Under the pieces are notes generated by a model that had not been told where the DNA came from, made no database searches, and saw only the letters and a list, made by a program, of their open reading frames with translations. A stretch of DNA of 64,000 bases from Pararge aegeria (lineage: Eukaryota; Arthropoda; Insecta; Lepidoptera; Nymphalidae), in NCBI RefSeq assembly GCF_905163445.1, contig NC_053189.1, positions 10,806,001-10,870,000 on the forward strand. Direction: 5' to 3'. Made by a program: the position numbers and the translations under genes. Numbering within the stretch: the stretch's first letter is position 1; every line of letters starts with the position of its first letter. Positions 43,740 to 54,665 of this stretch are shown here, in pieces.

Positions 43740-44050
43740 ACATACATCATCATCATCATCTTCATCATCATATCAACCCATTACCAGCCCGCTACAGGGC
43801 ACGGGTCTCCTCCCACAATGAGAAGGGGTTAAGGCCACCACGCTAGCCCAATTCGGATTGGTGGACTCCACACACCTTTGAGAAAATTATGGAGAACTCT
43901 CAGGAATGCAGGTTTCCTCACTATATATTCATTCACCGTTGTAGAAAGTGATATTTTAATAACTTAAAACTCACATTACTCAGACAAATTAGAGGCTCTT
44001 ACTCGGCCCCCGAAAGTAAAGTCGAAGTCCTACCCACTCGGCTATCTTTG
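43740..44050 (-). repeat. SINE-C, near full length
   Basis: The ATCATCATCATC tail is at 43745-43770, then ATCAACCCATTACCAGCCCG, CACGGGTCTCCTCCCACAAT, GAGAACTCTCAGGAATGCAG and CTCGGCCCCCGAAAGTAAAG. The head ends near CTCGGCTATC (44045). The B-box region is partly lost. Confidence 0.75.
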
Positions 44051-44084
44051 CTTTGTCAAGTTACTTTACAATTGATTAATTACT

Positions 44085-44289
44085 TACTGACGAGGTTTCG
44101 TGGAAGCAATCTTTGGCCACAAGATAGAAAAAAATATTGTTAATTTTTTAAATGTTGGAAAAGAGCAACTTCAATGTTTGCTGCAGACCTAGTTTTGGAA
44201 GAATCCGGCCTCTGAATCGGTGAGAGAGTCACTAAAATCAGTTAGGCTTAACTTCTTAGAAGTGTTTATAAAGTAGAGCTACTTGGAGC
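44085..44289 (+). repeat. J1-related LINE 3'-end fragment, diverged
   Basis: GAAGCAATCTTTGGCCACAA, AAATGTTGGAAAAGAGCAAC, GAATCGGTGAGAGAGTCACT and a short version of the tail are collinear with 8650-8895, with many changes. Confidence 0.65.
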
Positions 44290-44590
44290 CTCCTCAGGAG
44301 GTGTTGACTTCATAATGAATAAGGAAGTTAACTAAACAATTAAGAATTCATTGTAATGTCAACATCTCCTGAGGATGATCTGGTTTCGAAGCGAAACGTG
44401 CGTAGAGTGTACATTGCCGAAGATCTGTTTGACGTAGAGTAAGTATAAAGATTGAATAAATTAAAAATTAAACTATACACATTCTCCTGCATTTCACGGA
44501 GTATAGCTTAGCTAATTAAACTTTATTTTCATAATAATAAATCATGGAATTCCACAAAGTAACGCCTGTTTCTATTCAATAGTTATTATG
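44290..44590. repeat. Inverted-repeat element with CTGAGGATG arms, copy 2
   Basis: CTCCTCAGGAGGTGTTGACTT at about 44291 and ATGTCAACATCTCCTGAGGA at about 44356 face each other. CGAAGCGAAACGTGCGTAGA, TTCACGGAGTATAGCTTAGC and GTAACGCCTGTTTCTATTC follow. It pairs with 13140-13430. Confidence 0.6.
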
Positions 44591-44932
44591 TGTTACTGCA
44601 TACTTGTACCTACACTACTGAAACGTGGCTTTAAAAACGCATTTCAATGCGAAATATTATTACGATGTCTCAAAGTAAATTTTACTATTATACAAAATAA
44701 AATGTCACAAATAAACCTATGATATGAATAATTAACACAATGTTTAATTAAATTGGTAGAGTTGTTGAAAAATTCTTCAGCATTTTATTTATTTAATATT
44801 CAATGCATTTACTTCTATTCTTTATGCATGGAATTAAAACAAAGTGATAGCGGTATATTACGTTCGAACAAATAATTATTTTATAAAAATGCAGGGAAAT
44901 AAGAGTTTTTATTTCAGCATCTTATGTGCTAA
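44591..44932. other. No gene recognised
   Basis: AT-rich spacer with no frame and no repeat that I can identify. Confidence 0.5.
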
Positions 44933-45508
44933 CTAACGGACCCGCGCGACTTCGTTCGCAAATGAGTCGACTTCAAAAAATTGTCGTATGTTGTCGCAGA
45001 CTGTTTTATAGAACTTTAAAAAACAATAATTCGGATATACTTACTACATATTTCCGTCGTTTGGCGTAACGTTTATCGCTCACGCATCGCACGCATCAGA
45101 TTGTCTCAAAATGGATATTTTTTGCAGTTTTTGTAACATTTCTCATTAATGCTGTTAATCTAATCTTGCTAATATGATGTTATATAGCCAAAATTTTTAC
45201 TACTTCTTACTATCCACAAAAACACGTCAATCTAAAACTCCGTTGCGCGGATTTTGAAACACAAATGCGGAAAAAATAGCGATGCACTCCTGTAGAAACT
45301 GTTTGCTTTTCCGGGATAAAAAGAAGCCTATGAGCTATTCCAGACTATAGGTTTATATGTAGTTATATATGCCAAATTTCAGCCAAATCGGTTCATTCGT
45401 TGTGACGTTAAAGCGTAACAAACATCGATCCGTCTATTCATCCATACAGACATCCATCCATCCATACATCTATCCTCACAAACTTTCGCATTCATAATAT
45501 TAGTAGGA
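44933..45508 (-). mobile_element. Helitron-like repeat, ~575 bp, decayed
   Basis: The plus strand starts CTAACGGACCCGCGCGACTT, the reverse of a GTCGCGCGGG...TTAG end with one change from CTAG. It ends CGCATTCATAATATTAGTAG, the reverse of the family 5' end. The inner CAAATCGGTTCATTCGTTGT and the CATCCATCCATC stretch fit the family's leader. The minus frame 45379-45642 is a shadow. Confidence 0.6.
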
Positions 45509-45654
45509 TGGTTCGCATGCACTCGATCGTTATCCCATATGACTTGCGACTTGCTGTGAAGATTATGTCCTTGATCTCTGCCAATGTTCATCAGATCTTC
45601 ATTGAAATTAGACAATACATGCTTGATAGTATACCCTGTCAAATAAAAATAGAA

Positions 45655-45950
45655 TTATTAAAATCGGTGCAAATTTAACGGAGATATGAAGTAAAATTAA
45701 AAAAAAAAATCATCCCATTTCCTGGAGGAAACTTATTGTTTATCGGAATAAAAAGTATCCTTTATGTTAACCCGGGATATCAGCTACCACTATACCAAAT
45801 TTTATTAAAATCCGTTTAGTAGTTTTCACGTGACGCCCAGAAATACAGTCAGACAGGCAGACAGACGGACAGACAGACAAAAATGAAATAAAAATCTGTT
45901 CCGGACTCAGTATCGATTATAAAGCATCCCCCGGTAATAAATTTCAAAAT
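45655..45950. repeat. Dispersed insect-type repeat, unclassified
   Basis: AAAATCCGTTTAGTAGTTTT, CAGACAGGCAGACAGACGGA and CCGGACTCAGTATCGATTAT are a combination that I know from dispersed insect repeats with leaders like those of Helitrons and Tc1-like remnants. The ends are not defined here. Confidence 0.45.
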
Positions 45951-46804
45951 TTATTAAATGTACAGAAATCTTCCAGTTACAGTTTTATTAAGGTAATGAT
46001 ATTTTTCAGAGAATTTGAATGGTTCTGTTTAAAGATAATCTTACAATTAAAACGTAGTTTTCAGTAACTTCTTAGGTAGAATTTCGGTTTCCCGAAATGT
46101 TCAGAAATTTCCCCCTGGCAGCCTATGCTCATTCCCGAAGGCAAGGAGCTTTCTGGAGAAAAGCATAGTTTAGTTGGTCTTATGTTATAAGATTAGAAAC
46201 AAACCGAAATATAGACTTTCGCAAAATAGACTAGGCTAATAGATAGGCAAAATTTTTATAAAATTTTTTGAATTAAAAATTGTTTTAATTCAACGAAAAT
46301 TAGTAACAAAATGGGGTACTCTTACGATATTTTATCAATTCTTATTATTATGAATTATTAGGAACTCGACATAAACAGATGTTCGAAAAGGGAGTTTTGA
46401 GTTTAGAAATACGGTAGGTAATTCGAATGTTTACACGAAATCGTGACTATATCAAAATAAATGAGTGTGTTACTAGTATATTATAAGTTTAAATCACTCT
46501 TACTTTTTTTTAAACACTCCTAGGCTGATTGTTAAATACATACCACGCATTTGTTTCGTGGTAGTCGGGTAATAAAACTCTAAGTGCTCCTTATGAACTA
46601 GGTGCTAAATCTTATTAAAAACAAACTTCAATACAAATTGATGGATGACTATTCGCCGTTGATGGATTCTCTTCAGTCTTACTTAGCTCTAATAACACGG
46701 CAAAAGTTTTCTGACCGAGACTTAAAATCCTCCGTATATGTGTTAATCAATCATCTCTGGTAAAAATATCTAAGAGGCGTTTCAATTTTTTTTATTTTTT
46801 ATTT
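45951..46804. other. No gene recognised
   Basis: No frame or repeat that I can identify. Confidence 0.5.
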
Positions 46805-46914
46805 CACTACAAGTAAGCTCTTGACTGCAATCTTACCTGGTGGTAAGTGATGATGCAGTCTAAGATAGTAGTGGGATAACCTGTTTGACCTAACTAAGTG
46901 GCAGTTTTATGAGG
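46805..46914 (-). repeat. SINE-A 3' part, left of a nested SINE-B
   Basis: TGACTGCAATCTTACCTGGT, GGTAAGTGATGATGCAGTCT and AAGTGGCAGTTTTATGAG give the minus-strand 3' half of SINE-A up to the SINE-B insertion. Confidence 0.7.
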
Positions 46915-47090
46915 TGGCGACGGTCGACTTGCGCAGTGGGCCTGCTTTCTGAGTCCAAGACCGTGGGTGCGATTCCCACAACTACATAAGCATTCAATGC
47001 CTGGGTTTTGAGTCTGTTTTTCAGTGTCTGGGTGTTTATCTGTATATTATAAGTATTTATGTATATTATTCATAAAAATATTCAATCGGT
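46915..47090 (+). repeat. SINE-B inserted in SINE-A
   Basis: A plus-strand copy: head GGCGACGGTCGACTTGCGCA, B box GTGGGTGCGATTCCC, then the AGTGTCTGGGTGTTTATCTG body and ATTCATAAAAATATTCA. It is truncated before the TAGATGGCGATG tail. Confidence 0.75.
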
Positions 47091-47215
47091 TATAGGTAAT
47101 CAAGAGAAATCATGAGAAAATTCATAAGTTATAAATTCCCAAATTGCCTCTGCAAGGAATCGAATAAAATATAAAAACCACAGCGTTCACCGCTACGCCA
47201 GGGGGGTCAACAAAA
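47091..47215 (-). repeat. SINE-A 5' part, right of a nested SINE-B
   Basis: AAGTTATAAATTCCCAAATT, CAAGGAATCGAATAAAAT (B box reversed, damaged) and the head CTACGCCAGGGGGGTCAAC. With 46805-46914 it makes one SINE-A, though the middle segment between them is missing. Confidence 0.7.
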
Positions 47216-47312
47216 CCTTTAGGTTACTTATTGACAAAGATGTAACAAAGACAAAAATATTTGCCGTTGTTTTGGCACTTTTAAAGCAGTTACCTTTCAA
47301 CCAAAAGTCTTT

Positions 47313-47638
47313 TGCCCGTTTTCACTAACGATGTACAAGGGCTATGCCCAAGTAAGTAACACCTAATCAAAGAAGATTCCTAGGCACACATTCGCCTTTC
47401 ACCAATCGATTTTCACTGTGCAACTCGTACGTATTATAACCTAACTTGTCTATGGTTCTAGCCACAAGGTGTGGTCTTTGTGATTTGTCATATTTTCTTG
47501 TTTCGTACGGATTTATGATTATTAATAAAACCTAATATATACAATCTTTTCATTAGTCAAACGTGTTTTTTTTCTAGGAATCACCTTAACCACTAGGCAT
47601 CCAATTAAGTTGATTCCTAGGTTTAATTAAAACTGGCA
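47313..47638. mobile_element. MITE with 3-bp TSD (PIF/Harbinger-like), copy 2
   Basis: The left end TGCCCGTTTTCACTAACGA is identical to copy 1 at 35599. The right end is TTAATTAAAACTGGCA. The inverted repeats are about 10 bp (TGCC.GTTTT). TTT flanks both ends (47310-47312 and 47639-47641). The length is 326 bp against 239 bp in copy 1, and the shared part is the left ~160 bp. There is no transposase. Confidence 0.7.
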
Positions 47639-47641
47639 TTT

Positions 47642-48722
47642 AAAGTTAAAGTTAGTACTTGCATGCTTTTAATATAAACGCGAAAATATGTGTGTGTGAT
47701 TGTGTGTGTTTATTCGTTACTTATGTTCAGCTGAACTGCTAAATCAAAATGGATGAAAGTCACAGATATTTTTGTCGTGGAGAAGAAGAAGAAGCATACT
47801 TTTTATTCGGCATAGCAACCTGGAACTTTATTTTAATGCTTTAAAACATACCATAAAACAACCTAATAACCTTTAAACGTAAATAACCTAAAATAATCTA
47901 ATAACCCTTGCTAAATATGCACGGCCGTACAGCTAAAGATGTCTGGATAAAACATTGCATAGATATAATTTGCAAGCTAGAGATGGGCTTAGTTTATTCA
48001 TTAAAATTATTTTATGAGTTTTAAAAAATTATAATTCAACCAAAAAAGTTTTCTGCAGTACAATTCTCAACCACATTATGTTTCGAACAGTTACGTAACT
48101 GCCATAACCAGCAATCAAAGTTCAAACAAATTTAAAGCTGTAAAATAGAAATGTAGTGCTATTGTACAACTTGTAGTAATACACAACCAATTGTCATTCG
48201 CGACCTATTATTGTACCACTGCTGGTCACATATCGCATCTCACATAGGAAAAATCCTCCAGGCTCCACGCAGTTGCCATGTGGTTTCGTGGGTTCTAACG
48301 ATAGCTATAAGAATATGTTGGTGATAATAACCGGAAACTAAGGATAAACGTGCAGTCCAAAACACAGGGTTAAACACGTTATACGCTATTAAAGCTGTAT
48401 AACGATGATAAACTGGCATTTTTTATTTGTAGTTCGAGCTATGGCCATTATGAGGCGCTAAAACAGTTTTTAAACCTCTACTAACTATTAGTTGGACGTT
48501 TAATAAAATATGTGCTAATAAACAGTAATTTATGAATGCAGTATTACATACGTCTTCATTTAGTACCGCGAGGAGAGCTTGGCTTTTGAACTATACAGTC
48601 TTATTTCTACATATAAGATGCAACATTCACGGTTCATTAGCCTACAAACAGCCTTTCGCTTTTCCTGAGTTAAATTATATTTTAATACATACACAAATTA
48701 AAATTACATAACATTATTCTTA
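47642..48722. other. No gene recognised
   Basis: TTGCAAGCTAGAGATGGGCT near 47970 is a scrap of the SINE seen at 21.5 kb. The rest is unassigned. Confidence 0.5.
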
Positions 48723-49017
48723 TCTTAATATATATAAATCTCCTGTCACGATGTTTGTCCGCGATGGACTCCTAAACTACTTAATCGATTTTAAATTAAA
48801 TTGGCACACCGCGAGCAGTCTGCTCCAACTTAAGAGATAGGATAGCTTAGATCTTTAATTATAGTCGCAATTTTATTTTATTGCAAATTATTTGTCTATA
48901 ATTAATTGACAGTCACATTTTATACATATATATAACTACTATACTCATTTAAGGCTTAGCGATACTGAATAATTTTAAAACACAATCAACCGCAGACGAA
49001 GTCGCGGGCAACAGCTA
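48723..49017 (+). mobile_element. Non-autonomous Helitron, 295 bp, copy 1
   Basis: The 5' end TCTTAATATATATAAATCTC follows A. The 3' end GTCGCGGGCAACAGCTAG is followed by T, with a GCAGAC-GAA-GTCGC hairpin 9 bases before CTAG. It has the same boundaries and length as 57631-57925 and differs from it by about ten positions by eye. Confidence 0.85.
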
Positions 49018-49189
49018 GTGCTTTATATATTGCTTTATTATTCGCTTGCGACTTCGTCTTTATATATTACGGAGCCGTTAGTTTTTCCAGGGTAAAATGT
49101 GCATTTCCTTTGTTCCTATCTATCTCTGAGCCAATTTTCATCCAGATCTATTCAGCCGTTACTCAACTCCCACGCATAGGAGAGCACGC

Positions 49190-49365
49190 TAAGCCGTCTT
49201 GGTAACTTATCATGAACTTGTGAAATTAGTGGTTACAGTCCGCCAACCCATATAGTTGCTTTAGCAACGTGGTGGGTATATGCTCTAAACCGTCTCTTTA
49301 TTAGACAGGAGACCAGTGCCCAGCAGTGCAAGGTTAATAGCCTGCGGATGATGATGATACGAATT
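49190..49365 (+). repeat. Dispersed repeat tail with GATGATGATG end
   Basis: AAGCCGTCTTGGTAACTTAT, AGTCCGCCAACCCATATAGT, AACGTGGTGGGTATATGCTC and AGGAGACCAGTGCCCAGCAG, ending GGATGATGATGATAC. A related copy lies at 56690-56830, and the inner part resembles 42.3 kb. It is probably a LINE 3' UTR. Confidence 0.6.
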
Positions 49366-49668
49366 GGTATAGTATAGTTTATTATTCCCGTTCTATGGCG
49401 TTTCTGATTTCATACTTTTACAATATACACAAACAATCATGCCAACATTAACCCATTTTGAATATTATTCTGGCACTGAAGCAAAATATCACAGATACAA
49501 AAGAATATGGAATATATAATATATTCTTATATATTCTATATTCTATCTATACTTATTTCATTGTAGCAATACCTCAAAGCGGTTTCTACGCGATAAGTAG
49601 AAACGGAACGATTAAGTATTATTTCGAAACAGATGTAGGTATATGAGTCGAATGACAAATTTGAAAAT
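49366..49668. other. No gene recognised
   Basis: The short plus frame 49458-49646 is AT-rich and unsupported. No repeat was recognised. Confidence 0.5.
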
Positions 49669-49950
49669 CGACGGCGCAGCGGTAAGTGCTCTGGTTTTAA
49701 GCTGGAGGTGCCGGGTTCGATTCCTGGCAGGGAATTGATAATTTCTTAATTTTCTGTGGTCTGGTCTGGTAAGAGGCTTCGCGTTTCGTTACGACGAGTA
49801 GAAATCGATTATGAGTATGGGTTAAATGTTACTGCCATACTCCCTAACAGGTTAGCTCGCTACCATCTTAAACTGCATAATCACTTACCCCCAGTTGAGA
49901 TTGCAGTCAAGGGCTAACTTTTAGTGGGATGAAATAAAATAAAAATAAAA
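49669..49950 (+). repeat. SINE-A, full length
   Basis: The best copy of the family: head CGACGGCGCAGCGGTAAGTG (A box), GCCGGGTTCGATTCCTGGC (B box), ATTGATAATTTCTTAATTTT, CTGGTCTGGTAAGAGGCTTC, AACAGGTTAGCTCGCTACCA, and a 3' tail AGTCAAGGGCTAACTTTTAG with A-rich end at about 49950. Intact A and B boxes make it a plausible pol III template. Confidence 0.85.
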
Positions 49951-50194
49951 AAACTCACATTATACTCATGTTATATTTGCGACCACACGAGCGTAATGCT
50001 TCCTATAGCTTAATATTTAATCGATCGGCAGATAAACAGAAAACTGCACGTGTGCAGGGATTACTCTTTTTTTGTCAGAGCACTTCGTACTCAATGCATT
50101 AGTTTAAATATTGATGGAAGCACGTACACTTCTTGTACAAATACGTATAAAAGTAAGCGTATGCTCACACTTTCAATGCTAGAGCACATAACTA

Positions 50195-50270
50195 GTGCGA
50201 GCCGGGGATCAAACTCGGAACCCCTGAAAGGAATCCCGAAGTCCAAACCACTGGGCTATCACCGCTTTTT
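50195..50270 (-). repeat. SINE-C head fragment
   Basis: On the minus strand: GGTGATAGCCCAGTGGTTTG (A box region) and CCGAGTTTGATCCCCGGC (B box). The body is missing. The plus frame 50050-50316 spans it and is not a gene. Confidence 0.65.
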
Positions 50271-50399
50271 ATGTACTAATCGAGTCAAAGTTCACGACAT
50301 AGACTGTCTGATATAATTACAAAGAGACCTAGCATAAGTAAACACGTAAAAATAAATCCATTTAAATTGAACTTTTATTAATTATTAAGTACTAGCTAT

Positions 50400-50485
50400 T
50401 ACTGAGTCCACCAATCCGCACTGAGCAACCGTGGTGGACTACGACCCAAACCCTTCTCATTGTGGGAGGAGATCCGACCCGATAG
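50400..50485 (+). repeat. SINE-C 3' fragment
   Basis: GAGTCCACCAATCCGCACTG, GTGGTGGACTACGACCCAAA and CCTTCTCATTGTGGGAGGAG match SINE-C on the plus strand. Confidence 0.65.
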
Positions 50486-50949
50486 GTTGCTTAGTTAGGG
50501 CGTAAAAGAAGAACAAACACATTTTCGCATTTAAAATACAAAACTTAGAGTTTCTTTATTTCTTAAATAATTAATCACCTGTTCATTATCAAAAACACAT
50601 AAACATAATATGAGTCCTGCTGAGTATTAAAAATATAATAAAACACGTTTAAAGAAAAATGTAAATACACAATTCCTCGCAAACGTAATAATTCCGGTTG
50701 CAGAACCGCTTTATTTTCTTCCCACAAAATATGTTTGGTATTATGGTCGGTCGTGACTGATTTATTCATCCATGAATGGATGAAGAAAATTGAAATTTTC
50801 ATTAACCGTTGAACATTGAAAAGAGTAATGTAAAGCGTACAAGGTAGTGCCGTTCACGATCAAAGTGTGCTTTACGACTCCTTCCCCGCTGCTAGAAACT
50901 TTGTATTCATAAATAACTTAAAATATAACTTCTAGGGTTCTGTTCCTAT
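50486..50949. other. No gene recognised
   Basis: The minus frame 50575-50802 has no motif. No repeat was recognised. Confidence 0.45.
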
Positions 50950-51112
50950 TACTAAGTTTTAGTAGTACAGCTTTTTGTGACAAAGCTCGTCCGGGATTTT
51001 ACTATCGCTATGCGTATTTCTGCTAGCCAGCAGTATAGTTCGGGACTGGTTGCCGGTGTTACATGAGGACTTCCGCCTCATGTTGATGGACACTGAGACC
51101 AGTTTTTAAGTG
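50950..51112 (+). repeat. Dispersed SINE-like repeat (GTTGATGGACAC family)
   Basis: TTCTGCTAGCCAGCAGTATA, GGTTGCCGGTGTTACATGAG and CCGCCTCATGTTGATGGACA. The same motifs in the same order are at 58060-58170, and more weakly at 36.0 kb. Confidence 0.55.
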
Positions 51113-51120
51113 TTGCTCTG

Positions 51121-51420
51121 TTTCATCATCATCATCATCTTATCAACCCATTACCAGCCAACTACAAGGCACGGGTCTTCTCCCACAATGAGAAGGGGTT
51201 AAGGCCGTAGTCCACCACGCTGGCTCAGTGCGGATTGGTGGACTCCACAAACCTTTGAGAACATTAGGGAGAACGCTTAGGTATGCAGGTTTCCTTACGA
51301 TGTTTTTCTTCACCGCTGAAGCAAGTCATATAGCAGAAAAGTTAGAGTTGCGTGCTGGGATTCGAACTCGGCCCCTCGAAAGTAAAGTCGAAGTTCTCCT
51401 ACACTGGGCTATCACCACTA
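51121..51420 (-). repeat. SINE-C, full length
   Basis: The ATCATCATCATC tail is at 51125, followed by GCACGGGTCTTCTCCCACAA, GGCTCAGTGCGGATTGGTGG and AGGTTTCCTTACGATGTTTT. GTGCTGGGATTCGAACTCGG holds the reversed B box, and the head ends at GGGCTATCACCACTA. It is the most complete copy in the window. The plus frame 51228-51455 is a shadow. Confidence 0.85.
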
Positions 51421-51584
51421 CTTTGCTGAAGGCCAAACTCTCCGAAAATTATTAATACAAATAACTTGAACTATAGCCAATCCAAACATATTTTTTACAG
51501 TATTTTTTGTTAAATTATCTATACTTAATCCTGTTTTACGTCTGGTCTCATCTGTGAAATATTTTTTTATGAAAGTGGTTAGCA

Positions 51585-51680
51585 ATATGGGTTTAATATC
51601 CCTTAACAAGTTAGCCCGTTACCATCTTAGATTGCATCGTCAGGTCATCAAGGGCTAAGTTGTAGTCGAATAAAAAATAA
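51585..51680 (+). repeat. SINE-A 3' fragment
   Basis: CCCTTAACAAGTTAGCCCGT, ACCATCTTAGATTGCATCGT and AAGGGCTAAGTTGTAGTCGA. Confidence 0.65.
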
Positions 51681-53104
51681 CCCTTTAATGTGCCGAATGG
51701 AGAATGGAAATTGAAATTTACGCAAACGAAATATAAGTGAATCTGTGACATTAACTTTTCATGAATAGTTATTTTTACCTTACACAACTATGAATGTAAC
51801 AATATAACATTTATCACAATACCGAATACGTTAGGAAAATAGTTTTTTATTTTAATACGTTTACAGGCATGCTAAAAGTTCTAGCTAAAAGTTCAGTATA
51901 ACTTGCGGCTTTAAATCTTTTTTAACGTCAAAATAAATCATAACGCAATCACGTCGAATGAGTCCATTGTTGCGAGCAAATTCCCGCCAGTTTCTCTGGG
52001 AAAAAATACATTTACAAAAAAAAAAAAGGATTTAATAATAGGTGTTCCATTTTCCGATTTATCAGCAAATGACCTATCTTTACAATGGCATATAACTTGC
52101 CAGTGTGAAATAAATTAATACGGAGTATTTAGTTGCTTTGGCATGTGTCTCTCTCTGGTCGTTCTTCATCACTGATCATGGCTGATCGTGGTCCTAGATG
52201 TGTGTATTACACTATTTATTGTTATAGAACAATGGCAAGTTTCCATACATTAAATATTTTTGAAGCGTCTATTTAAGAAAAAATGCAAAAACAATAGGGG
52301 TTCTATTACTTAAACATAATCACTAAGAATTTGCGCTTTAAGTACTCAGGTAGAATCTTGTCATTTTTCTTTACCATAAAAACCTTCGCTTATCATCCAT
52401 TCAAATTAGAATATGAAAAAGTGAGCTTAATGTCGTGCAGATAAGGTAAGTATTATAAAAACTATGTAAATAGCAAACCATTAGAGCATTAGTGCAATCA
52501 GTTGCTCACTTTTACCACTTTTACTAACGTTTACCACTGTTAGACACCGTTGTGATCGTGCGCCTACGTGTTAGGAGTATGGACTAGGTGTCCACTCTTT
52601 TTCTCGTTCATTTTCGATTTCTGGTCCTATGGCCTGAACCATCCGTTGTGCCACGCTGGATCACTCTAGCACGCTGAACTTTCTCCATAAGCTTAGCAGG
52701 TCGCCCAGAATAGTCGGACAGCATCAGAGCGTTATGTCTAATGCTAATACATTGGCCTCCATGCATGTTCTGTACAGAGGACTGTCAGTAACAGTGCCTA
52801 CAGGACACTACTACTTACAGTCCCTATCAACGTGCCCTATCAACCTACAACTGTCCTTAGTTTGTTAGTCGTCGTTCGTCGTCACTCATTGGTGACTTGT
52901 AGTCGTCTTATTTACAAGTCGTTAATGACGAATTGATACTTGTAATTCGACTGGCGTTGAGACGGTTTAAACGGGATAATATACCATTTTGGCTAATAAA
53001 CGTGGATTGTGCCTAAATATATAATTTTCTCTGTTGCTGCGTGGACTATTAAGGAAAGGCAAATTATCGGATACTAATAATAACGATAGTTTTTATTTGA
53101 ATAA
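51681..53104. other. No gene recognised
   Basis: About 1.4 kb without a recognised repeat. GTCGTC-rich text at 52865-52920 (GTCGTCGTTCGTCGTCACTC) is a small imperfect repeat. No frame is worth calling. Confidence 0.5.
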
Positions 53105-53435
53105 AGTACTTTTTTAAATTACCCTGGACCCCCAAGCTAGGTTATCCCGTATCTTCCGGGGTCTTCCCATTGCCAGCCAGGTCTCATTATGAGAAGGATA
53201 TAGACATTCCCCCACGCTGGCCAAGTGCGGGCAAGTAGACTTCACCCGCCTTTTAGAACATTATGGAGAACAGGCACGCAGGTTTCCTCATGATGTTGTC
53301 CTTCACCGAGTGATGTGTACTTAATTTTTTGAATAAAAACGCATATAACTCGCAAAGTTAGAGCGTGGTAGGTGCATGCTGGGGACAGAACTCGGTTCAA
53401 CTGAAAGGGAAAACGAAGTATATCATTGCTTCTTC
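53105..53435 (-). repeat. SINE-C, diverged, near full length
   Basis: AGGTCTCATTATGAGAAGGA, CCCACGCTGGCCAAGTGCGG, ATTATGGAGAACAGGCACGC and GGTTTCCTCATGATGTTGTC, then a reversed B-box area near 53390 (GGGGACAGAACTCGGTTCA). Confidence 0.7.
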
Positions 53436-53518
53436 TTATTTTTAATATTAGTTATACGGATTATTATGTAAATCAGCTTTAATTAAAAGAGTGGCTATTT
53501 ACTTTAGAATTAAAACTT

Positions 53519-53660
53519 GGCTATCGCTGAACCAACAGACCGCATACGTTGGGTCGTTTTCGATGTTGGCTATAAATCACGGACCCTTGTCCGGTAAACA
53601 ATGGACATCGAATCAAAACGTCATCCTACTGAAGCTACTTATGCCGCCACTATTATAGGA
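53519..53660. repeat. Unclassified dispersed repeat G, copy 1
   Basis: CGCTGAACCAACAGACCGCA, TTTCGATGTTGGCTATAAAT, CAATGGACATCGAATCAAAA. The same order occurs at 56490-56640 (ACAGACCGTATCTGTTGGAT, CAATGGACATCGAGTCTAAA). Confidence 0.65.
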
Positions 53661-53794
53661 TTAAATGCGAATTAGGAAATTGTGATCATAATATTACTTC
53701 TTTATATTATTATTAATAATCCCATACATTAATAAAATAATCATTAATTAAATAACAAATAAATAATTATCATAGTTTATTGCATTAGTAAACT

Positions 53795-53935
53795 CAAATT
53801 CAAAACTTCTTTATTCAAATATACCTGTCATAAGCGCTTAATATGAATCGTTCATAAATACTTTACATTTTTGTGACGCCATCATCTTACAAGAAGCCCG
53901 CAGAAATTTAGCCGAGTTTACTTTTAAAAAAAATA
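53795..53935 (-). repeat. LINE 3' tail fragment
   Basis: AAATTCAAAACTTCTTTATT and CTGTCATAAGCGCTTAATAT are the reverse of AAGTGC...TAGGCCTA...GAATTTTGAATTT-type tails. A distant AGAAGCCCGCAGAAATTTAG remains. Confidence 0.5.
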
Positions 53936-54224
53936 TCTCACTATATTAACGTTGAGCTTTTTAATTTAATTTTAAAAATATTAAAATAGAATTTGGAAAA
54001 CTGAGAAACAACAGACAACTGGAAATTAAGACATCATTCTCTCATAATCAGCTCGTTAATTCCATTATGGCAAGTCGGATGAGAGAGGAGAATCGGCAAC
54101 AGCTGTGCCACTTGACTCGTAAATCCAGACTCTTCAAAAACTTCTTAAATTTTCCGTCTTAGTGAGTAAACATCGTAACTTCATCTTTCAATGGTATTTA
54201 TATATATATATATATAAGTAGGAA
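53936..54224. other. No gene; short (TA)n at 54195-54218
   Basis: AT-rich spacer with a TA run. No frame was found. Confidence 0.5.
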
Positions 54225-54420
54225 CTTCCGGCGGGGGGAAATAAGGAATCACTACCTACAAAAACGTGCCGCCAAGCGATGTCACTAAGAAACAGATCAT
54301 GGGCATGGGGTTAGTATAACTATCCCCATTACAGGTTAGCCCGCTCTCATCTTAGACTTAATCACTTACAACCAGATCTAATAGCTTTAAAGGGCTATTT
54401 TGCAGAGGAATAATAAAAGG
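54225..54420 (+). repeat. SINE-A 3' half
   Basis: AACGTGCCGCCAAGCGATGT, CCCCATTACAGGTTAGCCCG, TCATCTTAGACTTAATCACT and AAAGGGCTATTTTGCAGAGG. Confidence 0.6.
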
Positions 54421-54489
54421 GGCAACCTCCACGCAAGTTGACTTCTAGTTAAACATTAACCACTAGATTAAAAATGCAGTTAAATAAGT

Positions 54490-54665
54490 CATCAAAATCA
54501 TCATCTACATCAACCCATTATCGGCCAACTACAGAGCACAGGTCTCCTTCTACAATGAGAATGGTAAGGCCATAGGCTACCACGCTGGCCCAGTGCGGAT
54601 TAGTGGACTCCACGCACCATTGAGAACAATATGTAGAAGTCTCAGGCGTGCAGGTTTCCTATCTG
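54490..54665 (-). repeat. SINE-C, 3' two thirds
   Basis: ACATCAACCCATTATCGGCC, AGGTCTCCTTCTACAATGAG, CACGCTGGCCCAGTGCGGAT and GTCTCAGGCGTGCAGGTTTC. It stops before the head. Confidence 0.75.

Noticed and set aside
46917..46990. Possible tRNA gene on the plus strand
   Set aside because: This is the tRNA-like head of SINE-B, continuing into the SINE body with no tRNA 3' end.
52860..52950. GTCGTC-rich region as a regulatory array
   Set aside because: Only a few imperfect short repeats. It is not distinguishable from simple-sequence noise.
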